Origin: Batillaria attramentaria
Taxonomy: Eukaryota; Mollusca; Gastropoda; Batillariidae
DNA: 64,000 nt
Reading direction: 5' to 3'
Assembly (NCBI GenBank): GCA_018292915.2
Contig: JACVVK020000294.1
Location: 440,001-504,000 of the forward strand
This document shows, in pieces, positions 12,346 through 24,274 of the stretch. The position numbers and the translations under genes are program-made. Below the pieces are notes generated by a model. It was given only the letters and a program-made list of their open reading frames with translations. It was not told where the DNA came from and made no database searches. Position 1 is the first letter of the stretch. Every line of letters starts with the position of its first letter.

Positions 12346-12834
12346 CTCTATGTGTAGACGGGGAAAGCGGGAGTTTCATTGATGTAGTGTGCTTTGTTTT
12401 CCCACTGACTCTCACTCAATAGCATAGTAGAGTGAGAGAACACCACATAGGTCTCAATGGAGCACAAACGCGGCTCGCGCGAGTCTGTGTGTGTGTGTGC
12501 GTGTGCGCGTGCGTGCGTGCGTGCGTGTGAGTGTGAGCGCGCGCGCGTGTGTATGTCTGACATAACACATAGTTAGAAAACGTTCGCCGCGCAGACTTGT
12601 CTGTTAAACATATTGGGTTGGTATTAATTCGATCTTTACACTGCGCACGCAGCAGCAACACTTCAATTTTCATGGGCCTGCTTTCATTGCAAGAACTGTA
12701 TCAAAGTTATTACGCCAAATGTATTATGCGTCATCCCAGTGAGGAAAAACGTCATAGATTTCAAAGAATACAACTTGACGTCTCTCTTCCAAAAACAAGA
12801 TTGGGGTGACAGCCCGGTCAGTTGTTTCCATTCA

Positions 12835-12856
12835 GAGAGAGAGAGAGAGAGTGTGT

Positions 12857-12894
<38 letters not shown>
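12835..12894. repeat. (GA)n(TG)n microsatellite
   Basis: A GA run is followed by an imperfect TG run. Confidence 0.9.
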
Positions 12895-12896
<2 letters not shown>

Positions 12897-13151
12897 ATAC
12901 ATGGCATTACAAAAGAACGACCGTGACGATAGCAGGTGATCAAATGGAAACAACATATTGGGCTGGTGGCCATCTTGTTTTTGTTTTTTTTGCCAGTGTT
13001 GCAATCGCCGTTTGGGATTTGAGGAAGCAAACTCTAGATCGGCATGTGACAGAGGGGGGAAACTGACAAGATTCTATGCATGGTCGCTGGTTGTATGTGT
13101 TTGTGTTAGACTATTTTTTAGACTTCTTTTGTGTGTGTGTATGTGTGTGTG

Positions 13152-13254
13152 TTTTCAGATAGTGTATTTTTTCAGACAGTGTATTTTTCAGATAGTGTAT
13201 TTTTTCAGACAGTGTATTTTTGTCAGATAGTGTATTTTCGTCAGATAGTTTATT
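13152..13254 (+). repeat. 17-19 bp tandem repeat, about 6 units
   Basis: Units of the form TTTTCAGAYAGTGTATT repeat six times. CAGATAG and CAGACAG alternate in the first four units; the last two are GTCAGATAG-type. Confidence 0.85.
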
Positions 13255-13499
13255 TAGTTCTGTACCCTATGCTCGAACATCTGTGCCACTTCTGCTAAAA
13301 GATGACAAAAGCCACACCACAGGCATGTAAACTACTCTTGATTCTTATTGCACTTTTAGGTCGTGCGTATGTATCCAGTGACAGGGAACGGCGGATCGAG
13401 TGGCAAGCGAGAAACTACGACAAACACACCAGCATCAGAGCTCACAACCGGCCGATGTCGCAAACCTCGCAGTAAAGCTGAAATGATCATTGTCGTACA

Positions 13500-14040
13500 T
13501 TTTAGCACTAGCAGATGTACCCGGCTTTGCCGAGAAATCGCGCGATGCTAGATAATAAGAATCTGCAATGCGAAGTCGCCGAACTAAACAATGGAGTTAC
13601 TTCCCGGGGACTGATAACCCCGCGTGGGATTACAGTATGTGCTTTGAAAACAAGTCGAACAGGTGGATGATAACAGTAATTTGCCGAATTTCTGAGACTG
13701 TTTTCAAGTCTCGCCAGATTATTGAGTTCCGGGGTTCCCCTATGTACAGCAACAAGTTTTGATCGCGATGTGACAACTCTAAATTTGTTTGGGAGCCGGG
13801 GTGGCCGAATGGTAGAGCGCTGGACTTCTAATGCTCGTGTCTGAGTTCGTATCCCGGCTGGAGCTAAATATTTGTGCTGGGTTTTTCATCGTTAACCCAT
13901 CTTTGATATCATCACCCGTATATGGTGGGAAAGAATGTTAAACCCCCAAACACCCACCACACCCACTCTCTAAATTTGATTTTATGGCGAACACACAGAC
14001 AGACAGACAGACAGACATTGTTTGTTTAGATATATTATTT
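13500..14040 (+). repeat. Old dispersed repeat split by a SINE
   Basis: The left part (13500-13776) starts near TAGCAGATGTACCCGGCTTT, a motif typical of a widespread invertebrate interspersed repeat. The right part (13979-14040) carries (CAGA)n and an AT-rich end. The SINE at 13788-13967 interrupts it. No reading frame survives. Confidence 0.55.
13777..13978 (+). mobile_element. Full-length SINE family A copy with 11-bp TSD
   Basis: The SINE occupies 13788-13967 with the tRNA-like head (GGTGGCCGAATGGTAGAGCG), the AAATATTTGTGCTGG body and the (CACC)n tail. A perfect 11-bp duplication (CTCTAAATTTG) flanks it at 13777-13787 and 13968-13978. It inserted into an older repeat, giving a relative age order. 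Confidence 0.92.
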
Positions 14041-15819
14041 AGATAGGCCGCACTCTACGCAGAGTCCGCAAACGTGACACGTGATACGAACTACAAAGTC
14101 TGGGGACGATGGCAGTTTACCCAACTCACGGGGTTTAATCAAAATGGATGGGAGTGCTTCAGGTGCTCACATTTTCTGCGACATTTTATTTTTCTGGTAG
14201 GCTGACTAGTGACTTTTGTACCCCCTAAAAATTCTGCGCACAGACTTGTGAGGAAATGATGCGTAGGGCAGGTGAAAGTGTTTGATGTTAAGAAGAATAT
14301 AATTCAAAGCATGTGCTCATGTACTGACACTCAAAAGTGCACTCACGAATATTTCGCCGAAAATTTGTTGTGCAATCATTCTTTACGTGATCCAAGCAAC
14401 ACAAAATAACTATGCACCGGCCGTGACGTTTGAGTTCCAAAATGTTTGAAATGACGCACTTTCTGCGGTATTTGACTGATGGCGTCACTGGAGTGTGTTT
14501 TTGTGAACTCATAAACCACTGAGTGGGTTATGGGAAGTCATAACTCACACTTTCGCTCATTGTTTTCTTACTATTTTCGGACGTAAAGCACTCGTTGTTA
14601 ACTCACTGAAAATATGCGCTGGCGAGTGGTGTAAAAAAGATTTCAGTCTCCGCACACAGGGTATCAGTGGCACGGCAGGTTACATTTACACAGCGCATTC
14701 GATGTCACTGGCATAGTGTATCGCCAAACAAGACGACAATGATCATTTCAGCCACAGTCAAACCTCCCCGCTGTCTCTGCAGCTGCGAACTCGCGACTGT
14801 ACCCGACGAGAGAGAGGAGGTCTAAATATAACACACCTATCCAGCGTCATCGCTGACATATACCCGCACGCTGTGACGCAATTCGTGCGACAGAAAAAGA
14901 CAATGCTCTGACATTTACCGTGTAGATGGAAGACTCTCTCTCTCCATGCGGATTAGATTTGGACCTTTTATCGGCAGGCAGGCGACGATCGACCGGCTGC
15001 CACAGAAGAGCAGACTTTAATAGCCCTAATTATTCACGTGCGCTCACTCGGTTTAATTAGCTTGATGACGGAACTTGGCACTCGTGACGTCAGTCAATAA
15101 AGCTATTTACTGATTCCGCGCACAATATACGGATTTTTAAAAAAAAATTTAAATACAAAATCCGACTTTGGTAGTGCGGTATTTACTGATGAATGAACTT
15201 ATCACGTTGACTGACAAGCAAAAGAAAAAAAAATGAAATGACTTCTGCATAGGCGTTGAAAAGTTTGTCGATGTCAAAAGGAAGTTAGGTAAAACGACTT
15301 TTTTTCTCAAGTTGTCCTGCACCTACGGGTGACCTGTTTTCTTACCTACGTCACAGGACACAAACAAATCCTACACGAAATCCAATGTGCTGCGTATTCC
15401 TTTACATTTACGTCAACACTAACCTATCTTCGCGGAAAAACCTTCACATATTTTCTAAAAGTCTTTTCAACTGCTCAGTTGACTGACCGAATTATGGCCG
15501 CCCTGATGACGCGCGAGGAGTATCGTGATCCTGATCAATTTACGAAAACAAAGATTTTTCCCTCTTTCTGTTGACATCGGTTCAAAAACGGTTTCGAAAT
15601 CAAGCACCTGTACATACGGACGTTTTCTGTGAGAGGATTATCGGGCCAAAAAGGAAAGCTGAGATGGAGGTCAGAAAAGGACAAAGGGCATGACTGGCGT
15701 TTTAAGCCCTAAATGTGAAAGATCCGGAAAAGAAAAATCAACAACAACTACAACAACAACAATAAAACACACGTTATTTCCGCTGGATAACGGGTGTTAG
15801 TCTTGCGTAACTTTTCCAA
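14041..15819. other. Gene-free stretch
   Basis: No coding region, RNA gene or named repeat is recognised. Open frames are short and carry no known motifs. Confidence 0.4.
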
Positions 15820-16084
15820 GGGAGCCGGTGTAATCGAATGGTAGAGCGTTGAACTGCCAATGCTCGGGGTCGTGGGTTCCTAATCCCGGCAGAGGCCAAA
15901 TATTTGTGCTGACCTTCTGTGTTTTTTTTTTCTGTTTGTTTTTTCTTTTTCTTCTTCATCTTTTTCTCTTCTCTCTCCCCCCCCCCCCCCCCGTTTTGTT
16001 GTTGTTGTTGCTTTTCCGTTGCCCCGTCTTTGATATCGCCCATGTCTGGTGGAAAATGGCATTAAACCCTCGAACATCCACCCA
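15820..16084 (+). mobile_element. SINE family A copy expanded by simple-sequence insert
   Basis: A tRNA-like head (GAATGGTAGAGCG, then GTGGGTTCCTAATCCCGG) and the family A body are present. The middle carries about 100 bp of T-rich, CT-rich, poly-C and (GTT)n sequence (about 15924-16015) between GTGCTGACC and TTGCCCCGTC. A possible short duplication (TAACNTTTC) flanks it. Confidence 0.85.
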
Positions 16085-16348
16085 CATAACCTTTCTGGAT
16101 ATTGCATCGGTACTAGTTCATCTCATCAGTCCCCTTGCTCACGGAGTGCACTCAAAATGGGCGCGAGTGTTTCCAGTGCTACTCGGCTGTCAGTATGTCA
16201 GAGCGTTTCCAAACAGTAGCACCGGGCGAGTGTTTCCATTTTTACATTTGAGTAGCACCGGGTGTTTCCTACGGATTGCAGTCTGTCGACGTGAAATTAG
16301 GAGAGAGGCCCTTTATCAACCAAACGACGACTTCGACTACTGCAATAC

Positions 16349-16351
16349 TGC

Positions 16352-16383
<32 letters not shown>
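16349..16383. repeat. (GA)n microsatellite
   Basis: A simple GA run of about 35 bp. Confidence 0.9.
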
Positions 16384-16386
<3 letters not shown>

Positions 16387-17134
16387 AGGAACAACTGAAG
16401 GCGTGGCTAAAGCCGAAAACATGCGCTCAGTCAGGTCAGTTTGAAAGTAGGGAAAGTAAGTAAAGCTGAGAGCACTCCCTAAATCTAGGAGATGAGTGCT
16501 TTGTATGCCATTGGACAAGTCCGCCTTATATTGGCTACAAGCCACAGTGGAGGTGTTGGTGGGTGGGGGGGGGTCTACCATCCTACCGCTGAAACGTCTG
16601 ACAGATCTAAGGGTATGTCACCATTCATAGGGCCCCCATTCCCCTCCCACCGGGATGGCTTGTGAGAGCAATCATCGTGGACACTGACTTTCGAAGCGGT
16701 GAAGGCACCAAAACCACTCGATTTTTACGACAATGACCTTGCATCATCATCATCATCATCATCATCATCTAATCAATGATTCAGCGGACAACTGTCTGAA
16801 AAGAATCACTGAGACAAGCTGACCGATTAACAGTGCGATATCCGCCATGTAATGTGATCCTCAAGTTATGGAGTGGATCCGTAAATTTCCTTTATTACGC
16901 AAGGTGCCAAGCCACCGCCGAAGCACAGAAGTCACGTTTCTGTGTTGCAGAATCTGCCGGGATGAGGTGCGTTCAGCGGGCACTCTGTCTACGCAGTTGT
17001 ATTTTGATCTGTCCTGCCCGTGTGTTCTGTTGTGTTGACAACGGGAGATATGCGCCACAGAGACAGAATCTTAGCGTTTTTACCTGGAGCTCCTGGTGAT
17101 GTAATGAAAATGAAAATGGGGTGTCAACGAATAT

Positions 17135-17396
17135 TAATAATAATAATAATAATTGTGCATTGTGTGGGCGCTTTTACCTAATTTCTGGAACTGGCTCAAA
17201 GCGCCGCGAGCTGAACCCAACACGCACGCTCACGTGAATCACACACATTCTCACACACCGACTGGACATGAACACATTACTATCACATGGTGCGACGGGT
17301 CAGCTCAGCTATTTAAGTTTCGGAATTTAGAATTGCATTTATTTTCAAACTATGATTTCGTGGGCTGAACATTTCCATAAATTGAAATAAAATAAA
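17135..17396 (+). repeat. Interspersed repeat family E, copy 1
   Basis: The repeat begins with (AAT)n and continues GCGCTTTACC, GGCTCAAAGCGCCGCGAGCT, GAACCCAACACGCACGCTCA, and ends near GTGGGCTGAACATTTCC. The same order recurs at 63525-63772, so this is a mobile family rather than unique DNA. Confidence 0.85.
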
Positions 17397-17764
17397 ATAA
17401 AAAGATAAGAAAGTGATGGTAACACAGTTAAAACGAAGGTCTACGTCATTCCGTGACAGTCAGTGTTGACCGCTGAACGCAGCCCCGGTGCATCTCGCAA
17501 ACCGACAGAGAACGGCCTGATAGCTGGGACCGACCGATTGACACGCACCGAAAACACGGATCGATCTCTGGATCTGGCCTAGCGGAACTGCTAAGGGCTC
17601 GTTACCGTGTGTTATGTGGCGTCGGATAGCAGGCCTCAGACATGGACAGCAATTGTCGTACAAGGACGCAGAATTACGTCCATGTGCAGTCACATTGTTA
17701 GACGTTAACAATATTAAATTTGCCACATGCATGCACGCAACTCTAGTAGCTCAGTGGGAGGTAA

Positions 17765-17850
17765 GTAAGTAAGTAAACTCTGTCTCCAGGCTCTCTCTCT
17801 GTCTCTGTCTCTCTCTCCCTTTCCCTCTTCCTCCCCCCCTCCCCCCGTCA
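17765..17850. repeat. (AAGT)n and CT/C-rich low-complexity tract
   Basis: A short GTAA/AAGT run is followed by a CT-rich, then C-rich, stretch. Confidence 0.8.
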
Positions 17851-17892
17851 CTGAGTCACACTATCACTGACCAATGAAATGGAGTCCACGTT

Positions 17893-18246
17893 GTCTGGAG
17901 TCCGCGGTGGCTCAACGGTGTGAGCGTTGGACTCGAGATGAAAAGGTCCCTGGTTTCGAATCCCGACAAGGCCAAAATTTGTACAGGCCTTTAGTTTCAC
18001 GTTGCCCCGCTTCCACTGACTGTGAACTGGATATGTTTGTATAACTTGTCCATTACAGTTACGGAGGCATAAAATGTGGCCGACCGACCTTGGCAATGGC
18101 AGTCTGACTGGATTGAATAAGTCAGTGTTCAGCTGGACTGTACAGTTAGGGTAGCCATCCCTATCCCCCATAACCTGCCCCCTAGGGCCGTCTGCAATCA
18201 CCTTGTTGTGGCGTGCACGATAAACTCCAACCAACCAACCAACCAA
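17893..18246 (+). mobile_element. tRNA-derived SINE (family B), long form
   Basis: A tRNA-like head (GGTGGCTCAACGGTGTGAGCG, then TGGTTTCGAATCCCGAC) leads into a body unlike family A. The body includes GTGGCCGACCGACCTTGG, TAGTTAGGGTAGC-like sequence, GGCCGTCTGCAATCACCTT and GCACGATAAACTCC, and ends in (AACC)n. Confidence 0.8.
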
Positions 18247-18336
18247 CCAATCTGGCGCAACCTCCTCTTCCTCCGTCTCCTACGGCCGTTGTGACTGTGC
18301 CGTGCGCGTCAGTGTAGCTTGGCTGAGGAACGGGGA

Positions 18337-18412
18337 GATCGGGGGGGGGGGAGATCGGGGGGGGGGGGGGGAGATCGGGGGGGGGGGAGATCATGGGGGG
18401 GGGGGATCCAGT
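18337..18412 (+). repeat. Repeated GATC plus poly-G units
   Basis: GATC or GATCATG followed by 8-13 G residues repeats four to five times. This is a potential G-quadruplex-forming and hard-to-sequence tract. Confidence 0.9.
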
Positions 18413-18474
18413 ACCACTAAACAAGTGCAGCAGAGACTGACGTCGATTGCATGATTGACTAAAAGAAGCACTAG

Positions 18475-18628
18475 TTACCTAGACTGAATCAGTCTCACCT
18501 GGATTGAATGGCGTTCAACTGGACTGCCTAGTTAGGGTAGCTGCACATACCGGACCGACCTCAGTGCCCAATGGCCGGGGCGGTCTCCAATTACTTTTGT
18601 GGCGGGCACGTTAAACTCCAGCTAACCA
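18475..18628 (+). mobile_element. 5'-truncated SINE family B copy
   Basis: The segment matches the 3' half of the 17893-18246 element: CAACTGGACTG, TAGTTAGGGTAGC, CGGACCGACCT, CGGTCTCCAATTAC and GGCACGTTAAACTCCA. The tRNA head is absent. Confidence 0.75.
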
Positions 18629-18919
18629 TTCAATCCGGCAATGCAGCTCATTAGTGTGTGTAGACTGCTGACTCAGTGAATCAAACCTGAAGTAATAACG
18701 GGAGCGATACTCTCTTTTCTTTTCTTTTTAATCCGAGCAGGCTGCCAACCTAAGTTCACCTGTACTGACTGACGCACTACGGCATAACTTCCTGAAACAA
18801 AGACCCGACGCCCTAGTTGTTCGTCTATGCGTGTTGGGTCATTCACTGACTCTATAACGCCTGATTACACGGGACATAAAACTGAACCGTGCACTGCTAG
18901 CTGGCAGGGCAAAATAAGA

Positions 18920-19103
18920 ACAACAACAAAAACTGATATGAAGCCGGAAGCACTGAAAAGCATAAGACACTCAGGCAGAGAGAGCCGAGAGAGAGAGGGG
19001 GGGGGGGGGGGGGGGGGGTGGGGGGAGAGAACTGGCGGAGCAAAAAGACTGATATGAAGCCGGAAGCACTGAAAAGCGGCATATAACACTCAGTCCGGCA
19101 GAG

Positions 19104-19135
<32 letters not shown>

Positions 19136-19195
19136 CAGCCGCAGCAGAAAATCTTGAGGAGGCGCAGCAAAAAAACTGAGAGTCCGGCAAATTGA
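18920..19195 (+). repeat. ~113-bp tandem duplication upstream of midnolin
   Basis: The block AAAACTGATATGAAGCCGGA followed by AGCACTGAAAAGC and a GA-rich run occurs at about 18928 and about 19040. A third partial unit (AAAAAACTGAGAGTCCGGCA) starts near 19170. Poly-G (about 18998-19025) and (GA)n runs separate the units. Confidence 0.8.
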
Positions 19196-19537
19196 AACCA
19201 GGGCACTTGCGTCATCACTGCACGGATCAAAGGATATTTTGCGAAGGCAGGTCACTGTAGGATCGCGGTCATACCGGCCGATCAGGATAGAGAGAGAGAG
19301 AGAGAGAAAAAAAAAAAATCTGATAATGCATGCCTGATGAAGATTGATACAGATAGAAATTTTTACAATGCATAAGCCAGTCCGGCAAAAGCAATTAATC
19401 ATCTCTCTCTCTCTCTCTCTCTCAAGCTTCCAGCAGACTGGCGGTGGCCGACTGAGGCACTGAGAAGCAGGTCAATACTACTCATCACTGATTAACATCG
19501 GCGAATGTTTTGCCAGACTCCACAAGTCCTACCAGAG

Positions 19538-19545
19538 TGACGTCA
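19538..19545 (+). promoter_or_regulatory. Consensus CRE (TGACGTCA)
   Basis: A perfect palindromic cAMP-response element lies about 490 bp upstream of the midnolin TATA box. Mammalian midnolin is described as stimulus-inducible, so a CREB-type site is plausible. A single 8-bp match in 20 kb of upstream DNA can also arise by chance. Confidence 0.35.
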
Positions 19546-20015
19546 ATCAGCAGACTCACCCCCCCCCCCCCTCACCCCCACTCCCTGTCTGAATAACCCT
19601 GCAATTCTCTCCCTTTCAATCATTGATCGAACTCGGTTCACCAGGAGGCTGGCTTACTAAGGGGTGCCGCTCAGGCAATGCACGGTAGGCCGGCCAAGTC
19701 ATCCCTGGTATATAAACTTGGCTAAGCTCTGCGGCTCGGCAGGCTTTCAGAGAGCATTTCGAAACGCACTGAGAATCTGCTACGTCAGTGTTGATCGACC
19801 ATTACAGTGTGTTTTGAGTCTATTTATCCAGGTTTCAAACTGGTTTTGCAATCGTGACCCGTATCTCTGAGTGACGCAACACCCCCCCCCCCCTCCCCCC
19901 TTCCAACAAAACAAAGGCCACTAGTAAGGCGATCGATCGTACTGACTTTCCCCATCCAACAGCCTTGCTCTCCCACAAGGCACAAGTGGTATCGCCCGAA
20001 ATTTCCTCGGCGCTG

Positions 20016-20041
20016 ATTGGCTGGAAACCGAGGCTTATAAA
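20016..20041 (+). promoter_or_regulatory. MIDN: Midnolin core promoter: reverse CCAAT and TATA box
   Basis: ATTGG (20016-20020, a reverse CCAAT box) is followed by TTATAAA (20035-20041), so transcription would start near 20066-20072. The string CTTATAAAGG is also one mismatch from a serum-response CArG box. No ATG lies between this position and the start codon at 20207, giving a ~140-bp 5' UTR without upstream ORFs. Confidence 0.7.
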
Positions 20042-20206
20042 GGAAGTATTCATTCTTTGCATACAGGGCCGCGTCACGCCGCGTAGTAAGGGGTGGAGTA
20101 TACACTGCTCCGCACTTTGACGTAGACGATATTTCAGTGCGCGAGTCCTAGCAGGAAGAGCATACGAGTCTGTTGCACCGTACTGGACAAGACAAGCATC
20201 TCCAGT

Positions 20207-20460
20207 ATGGAGAAAAAGTGTGTGCATCACAACAAACTTCTGTGCCGGAATCACGGAAAGGCGGAAAACGGGACTGTGTCTTCAGAGAGCCGCCCGAGAA
20301 GTGGAAGAGTTAGGCGCATGAAACTCTTTGTGAGCCCCACCACTGGGGGGTGCTTCGAAGTTTGCGTCTCTCCTCAGGAAACTGTGAGCGGACTGAAACA
20401 GACTTTGTCCAGGAAGTTCAAGATACCGCCTGGTCGGATCAACCTTCTCTTCAAAAACCG
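20207..20460 (+). CDS. MIDN: midnolin coding exon 1
   Basis: Encodes residues 1-84 plus two bases of codon 85: a basic N-terminal extension of 37 residues, then the first two-thirds of the ubiquitin-like fold (to LLFKNR). It ends at donor CG|GTAAGC in phase 2. A second in-frame ATG (residue 38) has a weaker start context. Confidence 0.93.
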
Positions 20461-23400
20461 GTAAGCGGTCCTGTTTATTACTTTTCTCTACTTCTTTTTG
20501 TCCGTCGCTTCGTAGTGGCCATAGCAGGCGCTCCTCAGAGCCTACGTCAGCTGACGAGGCGGGAGCCGAAGAATGGCTGTGGTTTGACCCCGTGACCTCA
20601 CGTTTACAGGGCACTCTCGGTCCGGGTCGTCATGTGGGGCGTGCGGAGTGTGGCGATCCCGTTAGGAAAACAGGGCTACGGCACACCTTTTTTTACCCCT
20701 GCAGTTTAGGATTGGGGGACCGAAGGTGGTGCAAACATTTTGAGTTTGAAGGCTGCCTACAGCTTTACCATCGCCCCACGATCTAATGATTGCTTGAGGG
20801 TTTTTTATGTGAGGAGATCAGAGGTCAGTTTGTTGCCCAGTGCGCTTTCAATTCACACTGTTTCTTTCATCCTTTGTCGAGTACAGTTTGTTAAATTCTT
20901 TGTCGAGCAGGGACGTTTGCAGCAAATTATGCTTTAAAAAAAAGTAGAACCAGTACACCGAAATAACTTTCTCGGGAAGGTGACGTGATTCTCTAAAAAC
21001 ACTTTCATGATTAGAAAACGGGTTCATCGTTGCGGGTCGTTGACTCGATTTTTACCGTGCGTGCGCACAGCCTGTCGCCCCTTTGACCCTTTAATTTGGA
21101 CTTGTCCGCTTGACGCTTTGTCGTCTGCTATTGGCGAGAGCACGCGGTCGGTGTGTGCCGCCCCGTGTGAAAGGAATGTCGGCTTTCTCATGTTCTTTTG
21201 CAGAAATCGGTCGAACACAACCGCTGTTTGGAAAAGATGTAGGCTGATCGGGCTGGTCAACGACCTTAACTTACTTTTTCCCCCCCTTGCGGTTAATTTG
21301 CGTCAAGGTTGCTGCGCAGTATGTGGGTTTGGGTTTTAGTTGGCGCCACGCTGAACGTGGCCTCGGTGCAGGTGCGGTTAAAAACCCCTGAATAAGACAG
21401 CGTCGCCGGGTTTGCACAGCATAGTAGGCCCTAGGGTTCTCCGTGGCAAAATGCACGGGACAAAGAATAACGCACAGTAGAAATTCAAAGTCAGAGTGTA
21501 GACGATAGATTTAAGTTAAAACTGAATTATCGAATGACCTTGTAAAAAAAAAAAAAAAAAAGGGAAACTTGTTTCTCTCTCTCTCTCTCTCTCTCTACCA
21601 AATGACCGATATTAACCACTTGTACCGGCTGATATATTGGTCATGACTATATTTGGCAGCTTCAGTTTGTGCCGACGTAGCCGGAACAAGGCTTGTGATG
21701 AGTAAGTTGAAACTGTTTGCTTTGCCCTCAGGGTACGAGAACAAGGGTACTTATCGTTTACATAAAGTGTAACGTATATATTTCGCGATTAGTTTTTCAG
21801 GGCACTGTATTGCCTGAGCTGCCGGGCAGGGCAGCATTAAACACTGCGTGTGTTAATTACATGTCTGGGCACATCGAGTCATTTGCCTTGGCCAGGCCGT
21901 TGGGGTTTCACGCTGCTCGGCTCAAGAAACTTCCGTGTTGTAAATAATTATACGAATCTGTCGAGCACATACGCGGTATTCCCTCTCTGTGAGTTTGCAA
22001 GAGCAGACTTGCCAACCTGGCATGCCTACCAACCCACACACTGACCGAGTACCACAGCACTTGCTGTGCACAGTGTGATCGACATAACTGCGGGTCGACG
22101 TAGGTGGGTGGAGTTGACGCACAAAATGTACTCTAGTACGCGAAACTCGGTTACCCTTGGCCGTGTTCAGTGAGGTGTGTGCCCGGTCAGATGTAGGTGA
22201 GAGAGAGAGATACGGTGGATGGTTACAAGCAGTCATGTGCTACTTGTACGTAGTCGCAGTATGGGAAGCCTGTCCTGGCCGTATGCTAATGGCACCCTGG
22301 TGGCCTTCAGCTGCCCTGGGTGTGTGGTGGGGTCACCAAGGACGCTAGACCAGCGACTGACGTAGACGGCACAAATACCACTTCCCAACGTCTTTCGTTT
22401 GCCAGTACCGTGAACTTGTACACTAACTGCTACAGTGCTGTCTGTACACACTAATATTACAATACGAAACAATCATATGTGCGCATGTATGTAAGTAAAT
22501 GCGTGCCTGCACAGATGGAAATTTTCTATATTATATATTCGTTGTATTCTTATTAGGTTTGATGTAATAGCACTTGTCGTACGGCACTTGTCAGCCCCAA
22601 ATAATTTTCTCATATTGCTACAGTAAGGTGTATTCGTGTGTTATTATACACTAATGCAGTGCTGATGTGTGATGTGTAGTTCTAGGGAACATAGACATTG
22701 TAACATGGGATCGAAACTAATCGGCAAGTTTTCTGGTTCGTTATTGCTTTGACCCCTTTCGCGGCAGTAACCGTTGGTGACATTGCACAGCAATAACGGA
22801 CAGGGAACTGGAATACCGTCTTCAGGTTCGCTCCTGAAGAGACCCCGGGAATAGCACAGTGACATTGTACTGCAATTATGGACAAGACATTCGTTTGCAG
22901 GGTGACTACAGAAGAGACAACTGGGAATTTCACAGTGACATTGTACTGCAATTATGGACAAGAAATACGTTTGCAGGGTGACTACAGAAGAGACAACTGG
23001 TAAATTTCACAGTGACATTGTACTGCAATTATGGACAAGAAATACGTTTGCAGGGTGACTACAGAAGAGACAACTGGTAAATTTCACAGTGACATTGTGC
23101 CGCAGTTGTGGACAGATACACCAGATCTTATAGTTTGTCAGCGTGGGCAGTACTTCAACAAAGGAAGGCACGAACTGAAAATAACCCAGTTTTAATTAAT
23201 GAGACAGCGACCCCGAATGCCTCAACCCCCCCCCCCCCCCCGCGCTCTCTCTCTCTTGCGACCTGTGCGCGTTATGTGACAAGCTATGTGATTCACTGAT
23301 CCCACACAATGATCCAGTTTGCCTGGCTGACCAGAATGCAGTCACATAAGACATTGTTTCTGAGCTGTTCTTCTGCAGTTCACGTTCCGGTGAGAGAAAA

Positions 23401-24193
23401 AATCTCCCCATGTTTAACTTTAACCTCATGCAGTTTGTTCCTAGTGCGTATGAAAGTTGTTCATTCGTGTTTATTCCCATTTTACCTCAGTTTGCCTTGA
23501 ATTGAAAAAGAAAAAAGAAAAGGTTCAGTTGGGAATGGGGATGGTTGAAACTGAGTCACGGACGATGAATGATTTGGCACAAGTTGCCCAGTCGGGCTCA
23601 TGCTTTCACTTGGAATAGAAATTCCTTTAATTTTACTTCATGGAGGTTGGCAACGTGCGTCAGTTAGGGGTCACGGGCCAGGCTACTTTGCTTCTTGGCT
23701 TCGAACCAAGGTCACCGGCTCAGTTTGAATGTTCTCGGCAGCTGGTGAAAGGGTATCGACCTGGGCGGGCCGTCACCGCCACTGACAGACAAGACAGAGG
23801 TGAGTGCGAATGTGCCCTGTACCGCCCGAGTATCGACTGACTGATCTCGGTGTATTCAAGAGTTATTCGAGTGTAAATTTGGCTTTAAACGTGTTTGGCT
23901 TTCTGCCAGAGGGCTGCCACCGGCTGGATCGAGACTTAATCCAACTGTGAAAGGCATATCAGTTAAGGCTAGTCACGATGTAAGGTCAGAGAAGTGTATT
24001 TGAGTAAATTAAACGGAGGATAAGGACTTCCTTTTTGGGTCTCGGCCCTTTCCCCTCCTTCCGTCATCTCCCCCCCCCCACCCCCCCCCAGCTCCCAAGC
24101 CCCACCTAACCACACCCTCCTTCCCCCCTCTAGTCACGCACCTTCTTAACGGATTGTTTCCTTTCCCCCTAGTTTTACCGGCATACACACACG

Positions 24194-24274
<81 letters not shown>

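Noticed and set aside
11997..12422. 141-codon open frame
   Set aside because: It spans a diverged ~300-bp repeat pair, has no recognisable domain and lacks coding-like conservation between the two repeat copies.
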